A stretch of 45,799 nt of DNA from Nitrosomonas sp. (GTDB taxonomy: Bacteria; Pseudomonadota; Gammaproteobacteria; Burkholderiales; Nitrosomonadaceae): contig JADKHF010000021.1 of assembly GCA_016721865.1 (NCBI GenBank), forward strand, positions 1 through 45,799, read 5' to 3'. Positions 1 through 7,938 of this stretch are shown here, one piece after another (the first letter of the stretch is position 1; each line of letters starts with the position of its first letter). The notes beneath the pieces were generated by a model. That model had not been told where the DNA came from and searched no databases. It saw nothing but the letters and a program-made list of their open reading frames with translations. The translations under genes and the position numbers were made by a program.

Positions 1-330
1 CTGGCCAAGGTCAACAGTCTGGCCAAAGAGCCGGAATGGTACAACGCCTTCACCCACAGCTGCACAACCAGCATTATTCGACACATCCGGGAGTTAGGCC
101 TGCCCTTTCCATGGCACTGGAAGGTGTTCTTGAATGGGTATTTAGATGAACTCTTGTACGAGGGAGGGATTATCAATACATCCCTGCCGTTCGAGGACCT
201 GCGCGCGCGCAGCGCTATTTCCCCGGTCGCCATAGCGATCGAGAACGTCCCTGACTTTTCCTCCGTGATTCGCATCGAACTTCCGGAACGTCCCGCTCCG
301 CCACCTCTGGAGGAGGCTGTCCGAGAATAG
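1..330 (+). CDS. DUF4105 domain protein, C-terminal part (5' end outside window)
   Basis: The reading frame is open from the first base and ends with TAG at 328-330, so this is the last 109 residues of a longer gene. The segment around residues 14-24 (WYNAFTHSCTT) matches the conserved Asn/Ser-Cys-Thr-Thr region of DUF4105 proteins, a family of predicted membrane-anchored periplasmic proteins of unknown activity. The tail is Pro/Glu rich. The next gene is on the opposite strand, so the two converge. Family assignment rests on this one motif plus the Trp/Tyr-rich context. Confidence 0.7.
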   Translation: MAKVNSLAKEPEWYNAFTHSCTTSIIRHIRELGLPFPWHWKVFLNGYLDELLYEGGIINTSLPFEDLRARSAISPVAIAIENVPDFSSVIRIELPERPAPPPLEEAVRE

Positions 331-375
331 CGCAATCGACTGCCTGAAACATCCCGGCGAGTAGTTTTGCCCGCA

Positions 376-1208
376 TTATAAATTTTTGCCTGATTTTTTA
401 TTGGTTTGAATGTTGCTTGCCGCTACCCAAAGCTTGTCCCATGCTTCCATCAGATCCTGCCGCGGACGTTCATGCCATTCGTCCATACGGTTGCGGAAGG
501 CCGCTACTTCTTGGTTTAGATCAAGACGCGTATAGTCTGGGAGGTAAAAACTCTGGATACAAGTGCCCGGTCAGCCCTCAATCGGAGATACTGTGCGTAG
601 ATAAGATCAGACGGAATAGGCAGGCGATCATCTTTTACCCGGCCAATGCCACCGAAACCAAAAGGAATGCCTGCGCCATGAACGATGTCTGAAAGGGTAT
701 TCATAAATTGGTGGCGTAGGAGTTCGAAGTGGCTCTTCAAACCAAGATCAAGATGCAAGTCGTTCAGTCAATATGAATCTCATCAATTCCTTTCAGCCGG
801 ACAATATCATCAATACGCACGGCTGCTGCTGCAGTTTCGATCAACAGCGAAACTTCTGCTCGACCATTAACATAGCTAATGAAATCTGCAGCTTCTTCAG
901 CGGCATGAAACATGGGGAGCATAAGCACTTCTGCACCAATCTCAATGTAACGATCAATTTCATCACGCAAACCGGGGGGGGGAAGTTGGTTCGCACAAAA
1001 GTTTGGCTTTCTTCAGGGCTTGTCGCAAAGATGGCAACTGCTCTTCCGTATGATCAGAGATCCAGGTATTCAAATGTTGCTGCCGCTCAGCTTTACCCAG
1101 CATCTCAAGATCAAGGCCGATGCGATTGATTCCTGCCTCATCAGCGCGTCTGGCCAACTCACTATCATTGGTAAAAAGTGTCAATACAAAATCATTTCCA
1201 TAGCTCAT
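376..1208 (-). pseudogene. HpcH/HpaI-type aldolase (citrate lyase beta-like), frameshifted
   Basis: Proteins of this TIM-barrel family cleave or form C-C bonds to pyruvate-like enolates using a divalent metal. Three consecutive frames join into one protein of about 277 residues, normal for the family. Visible features are an N-terminal VLTLFTND strand, the IGLDLE segment, LLIETAAAAVRI with the metal-binding Glu, GLNDLHLDLGL with the metal-binding Asp, and a Gly-rich FGFGGIGR segment. The frame breaks at about 975 (a run of nine G), at about 767 (one base missing inside IHIGLND), and at about 540; the last part ends at 376-378. The start is ATG at 1208, 3 nt beyond the upstream dehydrogenase stop, so it is translationally coupled. 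The substrate is unknown. The breaks look like indel errors because each flank stays conserved. Confidence 0.7.
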
Positions 1209-1210
1209 CC

Positions 1211-2175
1211 TCAACCCCCTTCAGCCAAATCATTTAGAGTCATCATGTCTCGCAGTGTTTCACCTTTTAAATACCGCAAAACCTGATTTTCGATAAATTC
1301 TTCAAGCTTGTTTTGGTACTCGGGATAAAATGCCGCCACCTTGGGCGTTATCAGCAGGCGAGGAGTAGTCCAGACTGGATCGGTCGAGGAAGAAGGTGTC
1401 GGAGGATCAATGACATCGAGTGCGGCACCTCCCAGTTTCTCTTCCTGTAGTATTCGAATCAGTGCGCCGGTGTCGACTACGCCACCCCGGCCAACATTGA
1501 TCAGAACAGCATGCTGGGGAAGTGCCCGCAAGATGGTTTCGTCAAAAAAGTGGTGAGTGTTTTTGGTCAATGGCAGCGTAATAAAGCAGAGATCAGCACG
1601 GTGTAACTGTTCGCGCCAGTTGTCCCTGGTGCTGAATAATTCATCGCAGACAGCATTTGCTTCTGGAGAATACTCTGGTTACTCCGAGAACGGTTAATCC
1701 GTTCTTGCGAAAAATCAGAGCCAGTTCTCTTCCAATACAGCCCACACCAAAAACCATAGCGGTTTGAGGAATTGACAGCATATTAAAAGGAGTGCGCCCA
1801 TACGCCTTGTTGCTGGGCTTTAACTGCCTCGGGAATACGTCGCACCATGGCCAGTGCAAGGTAAAGGCATGCCATGCAACGATATCTGAAGGCTGTGCAA
1901 CGGGTTAATAGCGGATTAATTCTGCACAAGTCAGAAGACAGCAGATGATGCGGCCCGGCAGCAGTGCTTTGAATCCATTTCAGGCGTCGTACATGCGGAA
2001 GCGTCTGACGCAAATACCGGTGTCCCAGGATAATATCCGTATCAGCAGCATGGCAAACGGCAGTTTCCTCTGAATCAGCAACCGCTACTGTTACATCTTC
2101 CCGTAGCATTTTAAGCCGATGAATATGAGCTTCAGAAGGATTCTCGCTACTATACATGAGCAGCAACTTAATCAC
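1211..2175 (-). pseudogene. D-isomer-specific 2-hydroxyacid dehydrogenase family protein, frameshifted
   Basis: The family reduces 2-keto acids with NAD(P)H. The protein can be followed through several frames: an N-terminal catalytic-domain half (from 2175), the Rossmann segment VFGVGCIGREL near 1750, then INVGRGGVVD near 1490 and the C-terminal segment to 1211. Two compensating indels lie near 1860-1890 and further shifts near 1790, 1670 and 1600. The start is GTG at 2175, overlapping the glycosyltransferase TGA. The catalytic Arg (NVGRG) is present, but the Glu normally found in the DVFxxEP segment reads Pro and the His of the usual TPHxAG motif reads Lys (TPKVAA). If the bases are right it may bind a ligand or nucleotide without acting as a dehydrogenase. 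Confidence 0.7.
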
Positions 2176-3038
2176 TTCTTCTTCCCCACCACTGCTCTCT
2201 TAATCAGGCGCCATTGCTCAGCCAGCTTTCGCAGGGTTTGATAACAGAAATGCTCTATCCTTCCCATTGCCTTGACTTTGGATCCGACAGCAGAGAGTGG
2301 CAATTCAAAAGAGGCCGTCCATACATCGCGAAAAGATTCCTCAATCTTTTTCCGTTCCGACAGGTATCGAGACCCCCATCCTTTTTCGAGGTCGATACGA
2401 CGGAGACCCGAGCTGAGCTCAGCAAAACGCGTGATGAGATAATCAAGCCCAAGGTATTTGTAGTGCAGCAGTTTAAGTTCCCTTTTTTGAGGATAAACGA
2501 CCCGTCCTACCGGATTTGCGTAGTGCCGGCCATGTTTATAGTTGATTTCTTCAATGGCATCAGGGTTAAAGATACAAAATTTGTTCATCTTTTTATAGCG
2601 CATACCGCGAGTAATCTGATCGCATAATCGTTGATCAGAGTCCGGGAAGGAATCTGAAATCATCTGATAGCCTTCTGCCGGAATAACGGTTATGCCTTCA
2701 TCCCGACATTGTTTGAGATAACCCAGAAGATCGGGGTGATAAAGTTGTTCATCCATATTGCAAATGATCACCCAGTCGGCCATGTTTCGACTTTTCTTCC
2801 AGATATTGTTGTTAAACACGTGAGCGCTGCCTACAAATGAATCAGGCTGCTTGTCGAATCGATGGATTTCAACCTTTGGATGTTTTGCCAGTATATCAAG
2901 TGAGGCGTCTGTAGACGCATCGTCAAAAATGAAATAGCGAGCGGCAATAGTGTCATAGTTTCGAAAGTAATAAGGAAGCATTCTTTCCTCATTCCAGCAG
3001 AGTGAATAAATATGGATAATCATATACTTTAAACTCAA
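2172..3038 (-). CDS. Family 2-type glycosyltransferase (GT-A fold)
   Basis: This is an intact 288-residue soluble protein with no membrane segment. It starts with an IHIYSLCWNEERMLPYYFRN segment, typical of a group of small GT2-like transferases, followed by the nucleotide-sugar loop FIFDDASTD (about residues 37-45) and a metal-binding DxD-like position in NMDEQL (about 94-99). It probably transfers a sugar from a nucleotide donor in surface polysaccharide assembly; donor and acceptor cannot be read. Residue 6 is also a Met (start at 3023) and gives the more typical N-terminus. It is the first gene of a minus-strand operon; its TGA overlaps the GTG of the dehydrogenase-like gene by 4 nt. Confidence 0.8.
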   Translation of the reverse strand: MSLKYMIIHIYSLCWNEERMLPYYFRNYDTIAARYFIFDDASTDASLDILAKHPKVEIHRFDKQPDSFVGSAHVFNNNIWKKSRNMADWVIICNMDEQLYHPDLLGYLKQCRDEGITVIPAEGYQMISDSFPDSDQRLCDQITRGMRYKKMNKFCIFNPDAIEEINYKHGRHYANPVGRVVYPQKRELKLLHYKYLGLDYLITRFAELSSGLRRIDLEKGWGSRYLSERKKIEESFRDVWTASFELPLSAVGSKVKAMGRIEHFCYQTLRKLAEQWRLIKRAVVGKKK

Positions 3039-3254
3039 TAAAAGCGCATCCGAATTGGAATCACGCGCACATAATCTATTCTGACAATGACCAGGCCAAG
3101 TAAAACAGGATTATTTTGTTTAGTCTTTTTTTAGAATTCCATCAGGATCTGATAACCCAAATGGAATGAAATTGCTGCGCATATCGCTAACCTGATTATT
3201 GAACGGCGCGCCATCGCGGAGAAACACCCCTCAGCAACCAGTTTTAATAACATA

Positions 3255-3301
3255 ATTCATCCTCACCCCGAGGATTTTTTTGTACTTTACCGAGGATGAA
3301 T
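3255..3301 (+). promoter_or_regulatory. Alternative-hairpin leader before the IS91 recombinase gene
   Basis: The segment ATTCATCCTC (3255-3264) can pair with GAGGAT (3270-3275), which is followed by a T run (to 3281), a terminator-like shape. It can pair instead, over ten bases, with GAGGATGAAT (3292-3301), which contains the likely Shine-Dalgarno GAGG 9 nt before the ATG at 3304. The two pairings exclude each other and either would lower expression from transcripts entering the element. No experimental support is visible. Confidence 0.5.
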
Positions 3302-3303
3302 CA

Positions 3304-4176
3304 ATGACACAGAATTTCCAGCGCAATTTGCGGCGAATTATCAATGTCTGCTCAATCGGCTGAAGTTGCACGGGATGCAGCCAAAAACCATCGCACTGTA
3401 TTGCACGGCGTACGTCGAGCCGGGGAATATTTTGATTATCGGATTGATGATTTGGCCGGGCGTTAACCGATTATTCTGCCATACGTCAGATTCACCCCCT
3501 GGAGTTCGCTCAATGACCTGTAGGCTGGAAGTTTTATTACGCCCAAGTATTGAATAAACCCCGGCCGGGCGCGGATCTGGTCAAACCGCCAAGTCACACA
3601 CTGCCGGATATTATTACCGCCACAGGCCCAACAGATATTCATGACCACGTGGGCGCTTAGTTGCGTGTTTTTTTCCCACCCTGTAAGCCTGGGTTTAGGC
3701 TGGGTGAAGGCTTGCGTTTGCAAATCGGGGATATTGATGCGGCATATCCGCGATGCTAAGGGCAATAAAGACCGCTTAGTGCCTTTACCGACGGCAACTT
3801 TAATGCTTCTGCGCCGTTTCTGGCAAGTTCACCGAAACCCCGTTTTGTTGTTTCCCAATCGACAGGGTGGACTCAAATCAGCTCATCTGGCAACTACGCC
3901 CTTGGATCGTGGCGGGGTGCAAGAGACGCTACGTAAAGTTGCTCAAGACTGCGGCCTAAAAAAAAGATTACCCCGCACAGTCTACGCCACAGCTACGCTA
4001 CCCACCTGATCGAAGCCGGAGTTGATTTGCTGGAAGTTCAGAAAATCCTCGGACATCATAGCATTCTGACCACTGCCCGCTACACCCACCTGACCGACAC
4101 CACGAATTTTCAAGCCGATGTGCGGATTAATGCACTCATGGATGGCTTTGGCATCACTTGGCGGAGTGTCAAATGA
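3304..4176 (+). pseudogene. IS91-associated tyrosine recombinase/integrase, frameshifted
   Basis: Joined frames give about 290 residues, the usual length of the recombinase encoded upstream of IS91-type transposases. Recognisable parts are the N-terminal segment LNRLKLHGMQPKTIALY (near 3350-3400), a middle with ADLVKPPSH (near 3575), the catalytic-domain part LRHIRDAKGNKDRLVPLP (3740-3790), and the C-terminal LLEVQKILGHHSILTTARYTH with the HxxR-like region and the catalytic Tyr (about 4030-4092). At least four frame changes are needed (near 3340, 3400-3450, 3650-3740 and 3980). The start is ATG at 3304; the stop TGA at 4174-4176 overlaps the transposase start (ATGA). It probably acts on the element's own DNA. 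Confidence 0.75.
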
Positions 4177-5261
4177 TGTTGCTCTCCTCTATCATCGAAA
4201 CCTTTGAGGCTGAATTCCTGTCCACATATCCGAATAGTTTGCCTAGCCAGCTTCACGCACTGAAGGCCATGAAAAAGTGTCGCACCACTCTCAGTCCGGT
4301 GATGCGAGTGGAATGTGAGTCCTGTGATCATCAGTGTTTTATTCCGCATTCATGCGGTAATCGGAGTTGCCCTCATTGTCAGCACTATGAAAGCGAAAGG
4401 TGGTTACAACGCCAACTCAAAAAACAGCTGCCAGCCGAATATTTCTTACTGACCTTCACCTTACCCTCTGAATTGCGTCTGTTAGCATGGCAACACCAGC
4501 GCATTGTTTACGATCTAATGCTCTCATGCAGTTGGGAGACCCTCAAAACCTTTGCGCAAAACGATTCCCAGTTGCACGGTGAAGCCGGTGCCATCAGCGT
4601 ATTGCACACCCATAACCGCCGCCTGGATTTCCACCCGCATGTACATGTAGTGATGCCAGCAGCGGCTGTCGACATGGAAACAGAGGCGTACCACACCAAA
4701 ACTGGCAAGGGGGAAAACATCTCTTATCTGTTCAGCCATAAGGCCTTGGCGAAAGTGTTCCGCGCTAAAGTGCTGACGGGTATCAAAGAAGCCGGTCTGA
4801 GTCTTCCAGGGCGTTATCCTGAAAACTGGGTGGTGGACTGTAAGTCGGTCGGCAGCGGCGAAAAGGCCTTGGTTTATCTGGGACGCTATCTTTATAAGGG
4901 GGTAATCCAGGAAAAACATATCATTAGCTGCAAAGACGGCCAAGTAACCTTTCGTTATCAGGATAGCAAGACCAAACAATGGCAAACCCGTACACTGCCC
5001 GGAGCCAAATTCCTGTGGCTGATTTTACAGCATGTCTTGCCCAAAGGGTTCCGGCGTACCCGTAATTTTGGTTTTTTGCATGCCAACAGCAAGCGGCTAT
5101 GGGGATTGCTTGAGCCACTTCTTAAACTAAATCCAGTAAAGGTGTTGATCGCTTTAGTCAAGAAACCTCCAATTCTGTGCCCGTGTTGTGGTGGTATCAT
5201 GCAGATTGTACAGACCAGAATTCCACGTTTAACCGTTGGATTACGGGTACCATCCAGCTAG
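4173..5261 (+). CDS. IS91-family (HUH/Y2) transposase
   Basis: This enzyme moves the element by single-strand, rolling-circle-like transposition. From ATG 4173 it has 362 residues. The N-terminus has a zinc-finger cluster (CESCDHQC ... CGNRSCPHC). The HUH motif is in FHPHVHVVMP, and the tyrosines expected as nucleophiles are in LVYLGRYLYKG. A C-terminal CPCCGG zinc motif follows. The reading frame is intact apart from a possibly altered last 15 residues. ATG 4173 was chosen because it overlaps the recombinase TGA by 4 nt, implying coupled translation. Codon use and the intact frame suggest a recent arrival. Confidence 0.88.
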   Translation: MMLLSSIIETFEAEFLSTYPNSLPSQLHALKAMKKCRTTLSPVMRVECESCDHQCFIPHSCGNRSCPHCQHYESERWLQRQLKKQLPAEYFLLTFTLPSELRLLAWQHQRIVYDLMLSCSWETLKTFAQNDSQLHGEAGAISVLHTHNRRLDFHPHVHVVMPAAAVDMETEAYHTKTGKGENISYLFSHKALAKVFRAKVLTGIKEAGLSLPGRYPENWVVDCKSVGSGEKALVYLGRYLYKGVIQEKHIISCKDGQVTFRYQDSKTKQWQTRTLPGAKFLWLILQHVLPKGFRRTRNFGFLHANSKRLWGLLEPLLKLNPVKVLIALVKKPPILCPCCGGIMQIVQTRIPRLTVGLRVPSS

Positions 5262-5546
5262 CTATACGGGGTATCGGATTATGTAATGACACTGCCAACC
5301 GTAAAGCGGCTGAAATACGCCGAGAGTTCAGCTTGGCTAAAATAAGGGGCAATCAGCAAAATACAGCAAGTCAACACTTCAAAACAGCCATTTTCACCTA
5401 AAGTGGCTACTCAAACATCGCCTTCGGTTTGTTCTGGCGATTCTCGTCCGCCAATCTGTTAACGCACCCTACAAAACCCTAAAAGATATTTTCTATAGTA
5501 AAGTCAGCATCGTGGCTACGGACCGGGCTTGTCCAACAAACGGTTC

Positions 5547-5576
5547 AGATTGCCGTTCGCTACGCTCAGACAATCT
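5547..5576. repeat. Subterminal palindrome, likely IS91 end region
   Basis: AGATTG (5547-5552) and CAATCT (5571-5576) are inverted repeats enclosing the segment CGTTCGCTACGCTCAG, which itself holds a short GCGTAGC-like symmetry. Its position after the transposase fits an IS91 terminal hairpin. The assignment is by position and shape only. Confidence 0.45.
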
Positions 5577-5748
5577 AACCTTACTCGTTACGCACAAACA
5601 GCACGCTTATTATCACATGTTAATGACGGAAACAATCTTAATGGAGCGATGCCTGATCCCGATCGGTAATTGGTGCAAATAACGCAATCAGTCATTGAAG
5701 TAAAAAGTACGAATTTCAGTTCACGATAGAGATCAACTGTTGACGCGC

Positions 5749-5823
5749 GACAAACTGACCATGGCTTTATTCGATCGACTCACGCATCATCGCCATATCG
5801 GCGGTAGTTCTGTTTTCCTATAA
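5749..5823 (+). pseudogene. IstB (IS21 family ATPase) C-terminal remnant
   Basis: The plus-strand frame reads DKLTMALFDRLTHHRHI, which lines up with the conserved IstB segment DERLTxALLDRLTHHxHI near the C-terminus of the IS21 helper ATPase. Nothing of the Walker region or of IstA is left nearby, so this is a scrap of an old IS21 insertion cut off by later elements. It has no start and ends at TAA 5821-5823. Confidence 0.6.
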
Positions 5824-5886
5824 CATGCGCAAAAAACTTATCTTTCAGTTTCTCTCCAAATTTTAAATGTATCGGATCAATTAACA

Positions 5887-6404
5887 TTACTTTCTGTCCT
5901 TGCTCCTGTATCCGTACTTCTTAACGCGCCCATTGTGGAATTTTTTCAACTGCGTCTCAAGCCGGTTTTGCTCGAGCTGCATTGGACTGATGTAATCCAG
6001 TGTAGAGTGAAGTTTTCTGTGATTGTAGTAGTTAAGCCAATCAGTCGCTTCATCCATCGCCTGCCCCCGTATTTCAAATCGCATTCCATACAATCTGCCT
6101 ACCATCAAAGATTCCCGCAAGTTTTCAATGGGAGCGTTATCCCGGCAGTTCCCTTTCTGCTCATTGAACTTTGCATGCCGTATTCAGCCAGTGTGTTCTG
6201 AAATGCGTGGCTGCAATACTGACTGCCACGATTTGAGTTAAAGATTAATCCCAACTTTGGTTGTCGTCTGAACCAGGCCATCTTGAGCGCATCCATCTCC
6301 AAACTGTTCTGCATGCTCCAACTCACAACCAGATGACTGTACATATCAAGAACCACCACCAGATACAACCAGCCAGCACTGATGTGGTCTAATAGCTTTT
6401 TCAT
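5887..6404 (-). pseudogene. IS3-family transposase OrfB, C-terminal remnant
   Basis: Two frames together give the last half of an IS3-type DDE transposase: GWLYLVVVLDMYSHLVVSW with the first catalytic Asp, FNSNRGSQYCSHAFQ where the second catalytic Asp reads Asn, a shifted region near 6110-6130 where MSRKGN..DNAPIEN with the Glu would lie, and the tail ATDWLNYYNHRKLHSTLDYISPMQLEQ. The N-terminal HTH and about 140 residues before GWLYL are missing. With the 5' truncation, the frameshift and the Asp to Asn change it cannot encode an active enzyme. Confidence 0.8.
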
Positions 6405-6644
6405 CTGTCATTTTCTTTGTTTTTTAACTTGAATTGTGACCTCAGGTAAGACGTTTTTACAAGGCAAGCAAATCTCAGAATTGCTATAGAGATTGAATAC
6501 GATGAAATTGTTAGGGGAACTATTTAATGCCAAATCAACTCTGATAAATTATAAATCAACTCTCCTTTTTAAGTTTGATTTAACCGCGTCAATCAGTGCA
6601 TTAGACCCCCAATGCATAGTCGGATGGTTGAATATATTCCTTTG

Positions 6645-6674
6645 CCAGCGCTCTTTGGGTGCTGGTTTTTTTTT
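6645..6674 (+). terminator. Rho-independent terminator
   Basis: CCAGCGC (6645-6651) pairs with GTGCTGG (6659-6665) around a 7-nt loop, followed by a run of nine T. It points rightward, but the gene it served is no longer recognisable, which supports loss of a plus-strand gene by the IS insertions. Confidence 0.7.
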
Positions 6675-6984
6675 GTCTTTTGATTTTGTTGCGGAAAAAT
6701 TTCCCCGAATAGAATTTTTACGGGCATGGTGATCAATATGTAAGAAGCAAAGCCGGAGACCCTGGCGCAGATCAAGGAGTTTTTAGACGGATTGGCTATA
6801 CTTGCGTCGGCTATTGCGAGCAAATAAAATCTGACATTTTATTGAGTCTTATTCAAATCCTACCGGTGACATATCGCCGATCGCTGCACGGCGGGTTCAT
6901 GCCACCCCAGTATTTTTAATCTCTTTCGGGTTTAATTCCTCGCTTCTTGGGGTGAAGGCTGGTTGAAAGCCAGCAGATTGAGGA

Positions 6985-7008
6985 CACCCCGCTGCTTGCG
7001 GTGGGGTG
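6985..7008. terminator. GC-rich hairpin at the end of lgt
   Basis: CACCCC (6985-6990) and GGGGTG (7003-7008) form a stem, with an alternative inner CCGC/GCGG pairing. It lies immediately downstream of the lgt stop. The T-rich flank is on the plus-strand side (CTTTATTGCTTT), so its use as an lgt terminator is uncertain. Confidence 0.35.
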
Positions 7009-7010
7009 CT

Positions 7011-7832
7011 TTATTGCTTTCTACGTTTCTTTTGATTATTCTGCGGAATATTAATTTGACGCCTTGACCAAATCAACGCGGCTATACCCGCCAGAATCAT
7101 AGGAATAGACAACCATTGTCCCATCGTGATTCCTAATGTCAGTACCCCCATAAAACCATCTTCCGGTTCGCGATAAAATTCTGCAAACGAACGTAAAACA
7201 CCATAACAAATCATAAACACGCCGGTGACGGCGCCCACCGCGCGCGGTTTGGAAGAATAAATCCAAATGAATATAAAAAGTACCACGCCTTCGAGTGCGA
7301 ATTGATATAGCTGAGAAGGGTGACGGGGGAGTTCGTCGACATAAGGAAAAACCATGCCCCAGGGAACATCGGTTGGTCGTCCCCATAGCTCGGCATTGAT
7401 GAAGTTTCCGATACGGCCCGCTCCCAATCCTGGTGGAATCAGCGGAATGACGAAATCAGTTACAGCTAGCCATGATAATTTGTGTTTGCGGGCCAGCAGG
7501 ATCATGGCGACGAAAACACCGAGAAACCCGCCATGAAATGACATGCCACCTTCCCAGATGGCGAAGATATGCAGCGGGTGTTCCAGGTAATAGCCAAATT
7601 GATAGAACAACACATGCCCCAGGCGCCCGCCCAGGATTACGCCCAGCATCCCGTAAAACAGCGCATCATCGAGCATTTCATTGGTAAAGACGGGGTACGG
7701 ATTATGTTTGATGCGATAACGTCCTAACAGGATGAACAGCACAAAGCCGATCAAATACATCAATCCATACCAATGGACGGAAAGTGGTCCCAGTGATATG
7801 GCGACGGGATCAATTTGAGGATGAACGAGCAT
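7011..7832 (-). CDS. lgt: Prolipoprotein diacylglyceryl transferase
   Basis: Lgt transfers diacylglyceryl from phosphatidylglycerol to the lipobox Cys of pre-prolipoproteins, the first step of lipoprotein maturation in the inner membrane. It is intact, 273 residues, with about seven hydrophobic segments. The key His lies in MSFHGG (His100) and the signature with the essential Arg is GAGRIGNFINAELWGR (Arg140). A basic tail (KKRRKQ) ends the protein. It is divergent from ilvD, with 106 nt between the starts. Substrates within this window include FlgH and the Sel1-repeat lipoprotein. Confidence 0.97.
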   Translation of the reverse strand: MLVHPQIDPVAISLGPLSVHWYGLMYLIGFVLFILLGRYRIKHNPYPVFTNEMLDDALFYGMLGVILGGRLGHVLFYQFGYYLEHPLHIFAIWEGGMSFHGGFLGVFVAMILLARKHKLSWLAVTDFVIPLIPPGLGAGRIGNFINAELWGRPTDVPWGMVFPYVDELPRHPSQLYQFALEGVVLFIFIWIYSSKPRAVGAVTGVFMICYGVLRSFAEFYREPEDGFMGVLTLGITMGQWLSIPMILAGIAALIWSRRQINIPQNNQKKRRKQ

Positions 7833-7938
7833 AGTTTCGGCCTTATTTACGGTAAAATACGCGTCATTATACCAAGTGCGTTTGTGATAATCGTACGCCT
7901 TGTCATAAATTGTATTTTTATATCATTCAGGAGCAAGC

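Larger units (their letters stand above)
3255..5590 (+). mobile_element. IS91-family element with tyrosine recombinase and HUH transposase (approximate ends)
   Basis: The unit holds a XerD/phage-integrase-like gene overlapping a Y1/Y2-type IS91 transposase, a known arrangement for this IS branch. The left end is placed at the inverted repeat before the recombinase gene. The right end is placed just after a palindromic segment at 5547-5576, which resembles the subterminal hairpins of these elements. Exact ends cannot be set without a second copy, and no target-site duplication is expected for IS91. From 5262 to 5546 no gene was seen. Confidence 0.6.
6405..7010. other. Non-coding/degenerate spacer between IS remnants and lgt
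   Basis: I see no convincing gene here. The segment contains an 11-nt direct repeat AAATCAACTCT (near 6534 and 6553), a good plus-strand terminator at 6645-6674, and a short open tail near 6755-6827 reading KPETLAQIKEFLDGLAILA, which may be a scrap of a lost gene. The short frames at 6493-6732 (+) and 6593-6823 (-) have no recognisable similarity or ribosome binding site. Confidence 0.5.

Noticed and set aside
2214..2627. Plus-strand open frame (137 codons) opposite the glycosyltransferase
   Set aside because: The minus-strand protein is recognisable and complete; this is a shadow.
4524..4985. Minus-strand open frame (153 codons) inside the IS91 transposase
   Set aside because: The transposase motifs are on the plus strand and no ribosome site is present for the antisense frame.
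6493..6732. Possible small protein gene starting MNTMKLLGELFN
   Set aside because: Low-complexity, AT-driven frame that runs through the terminator hairpin; no ribosome site and no similarity.
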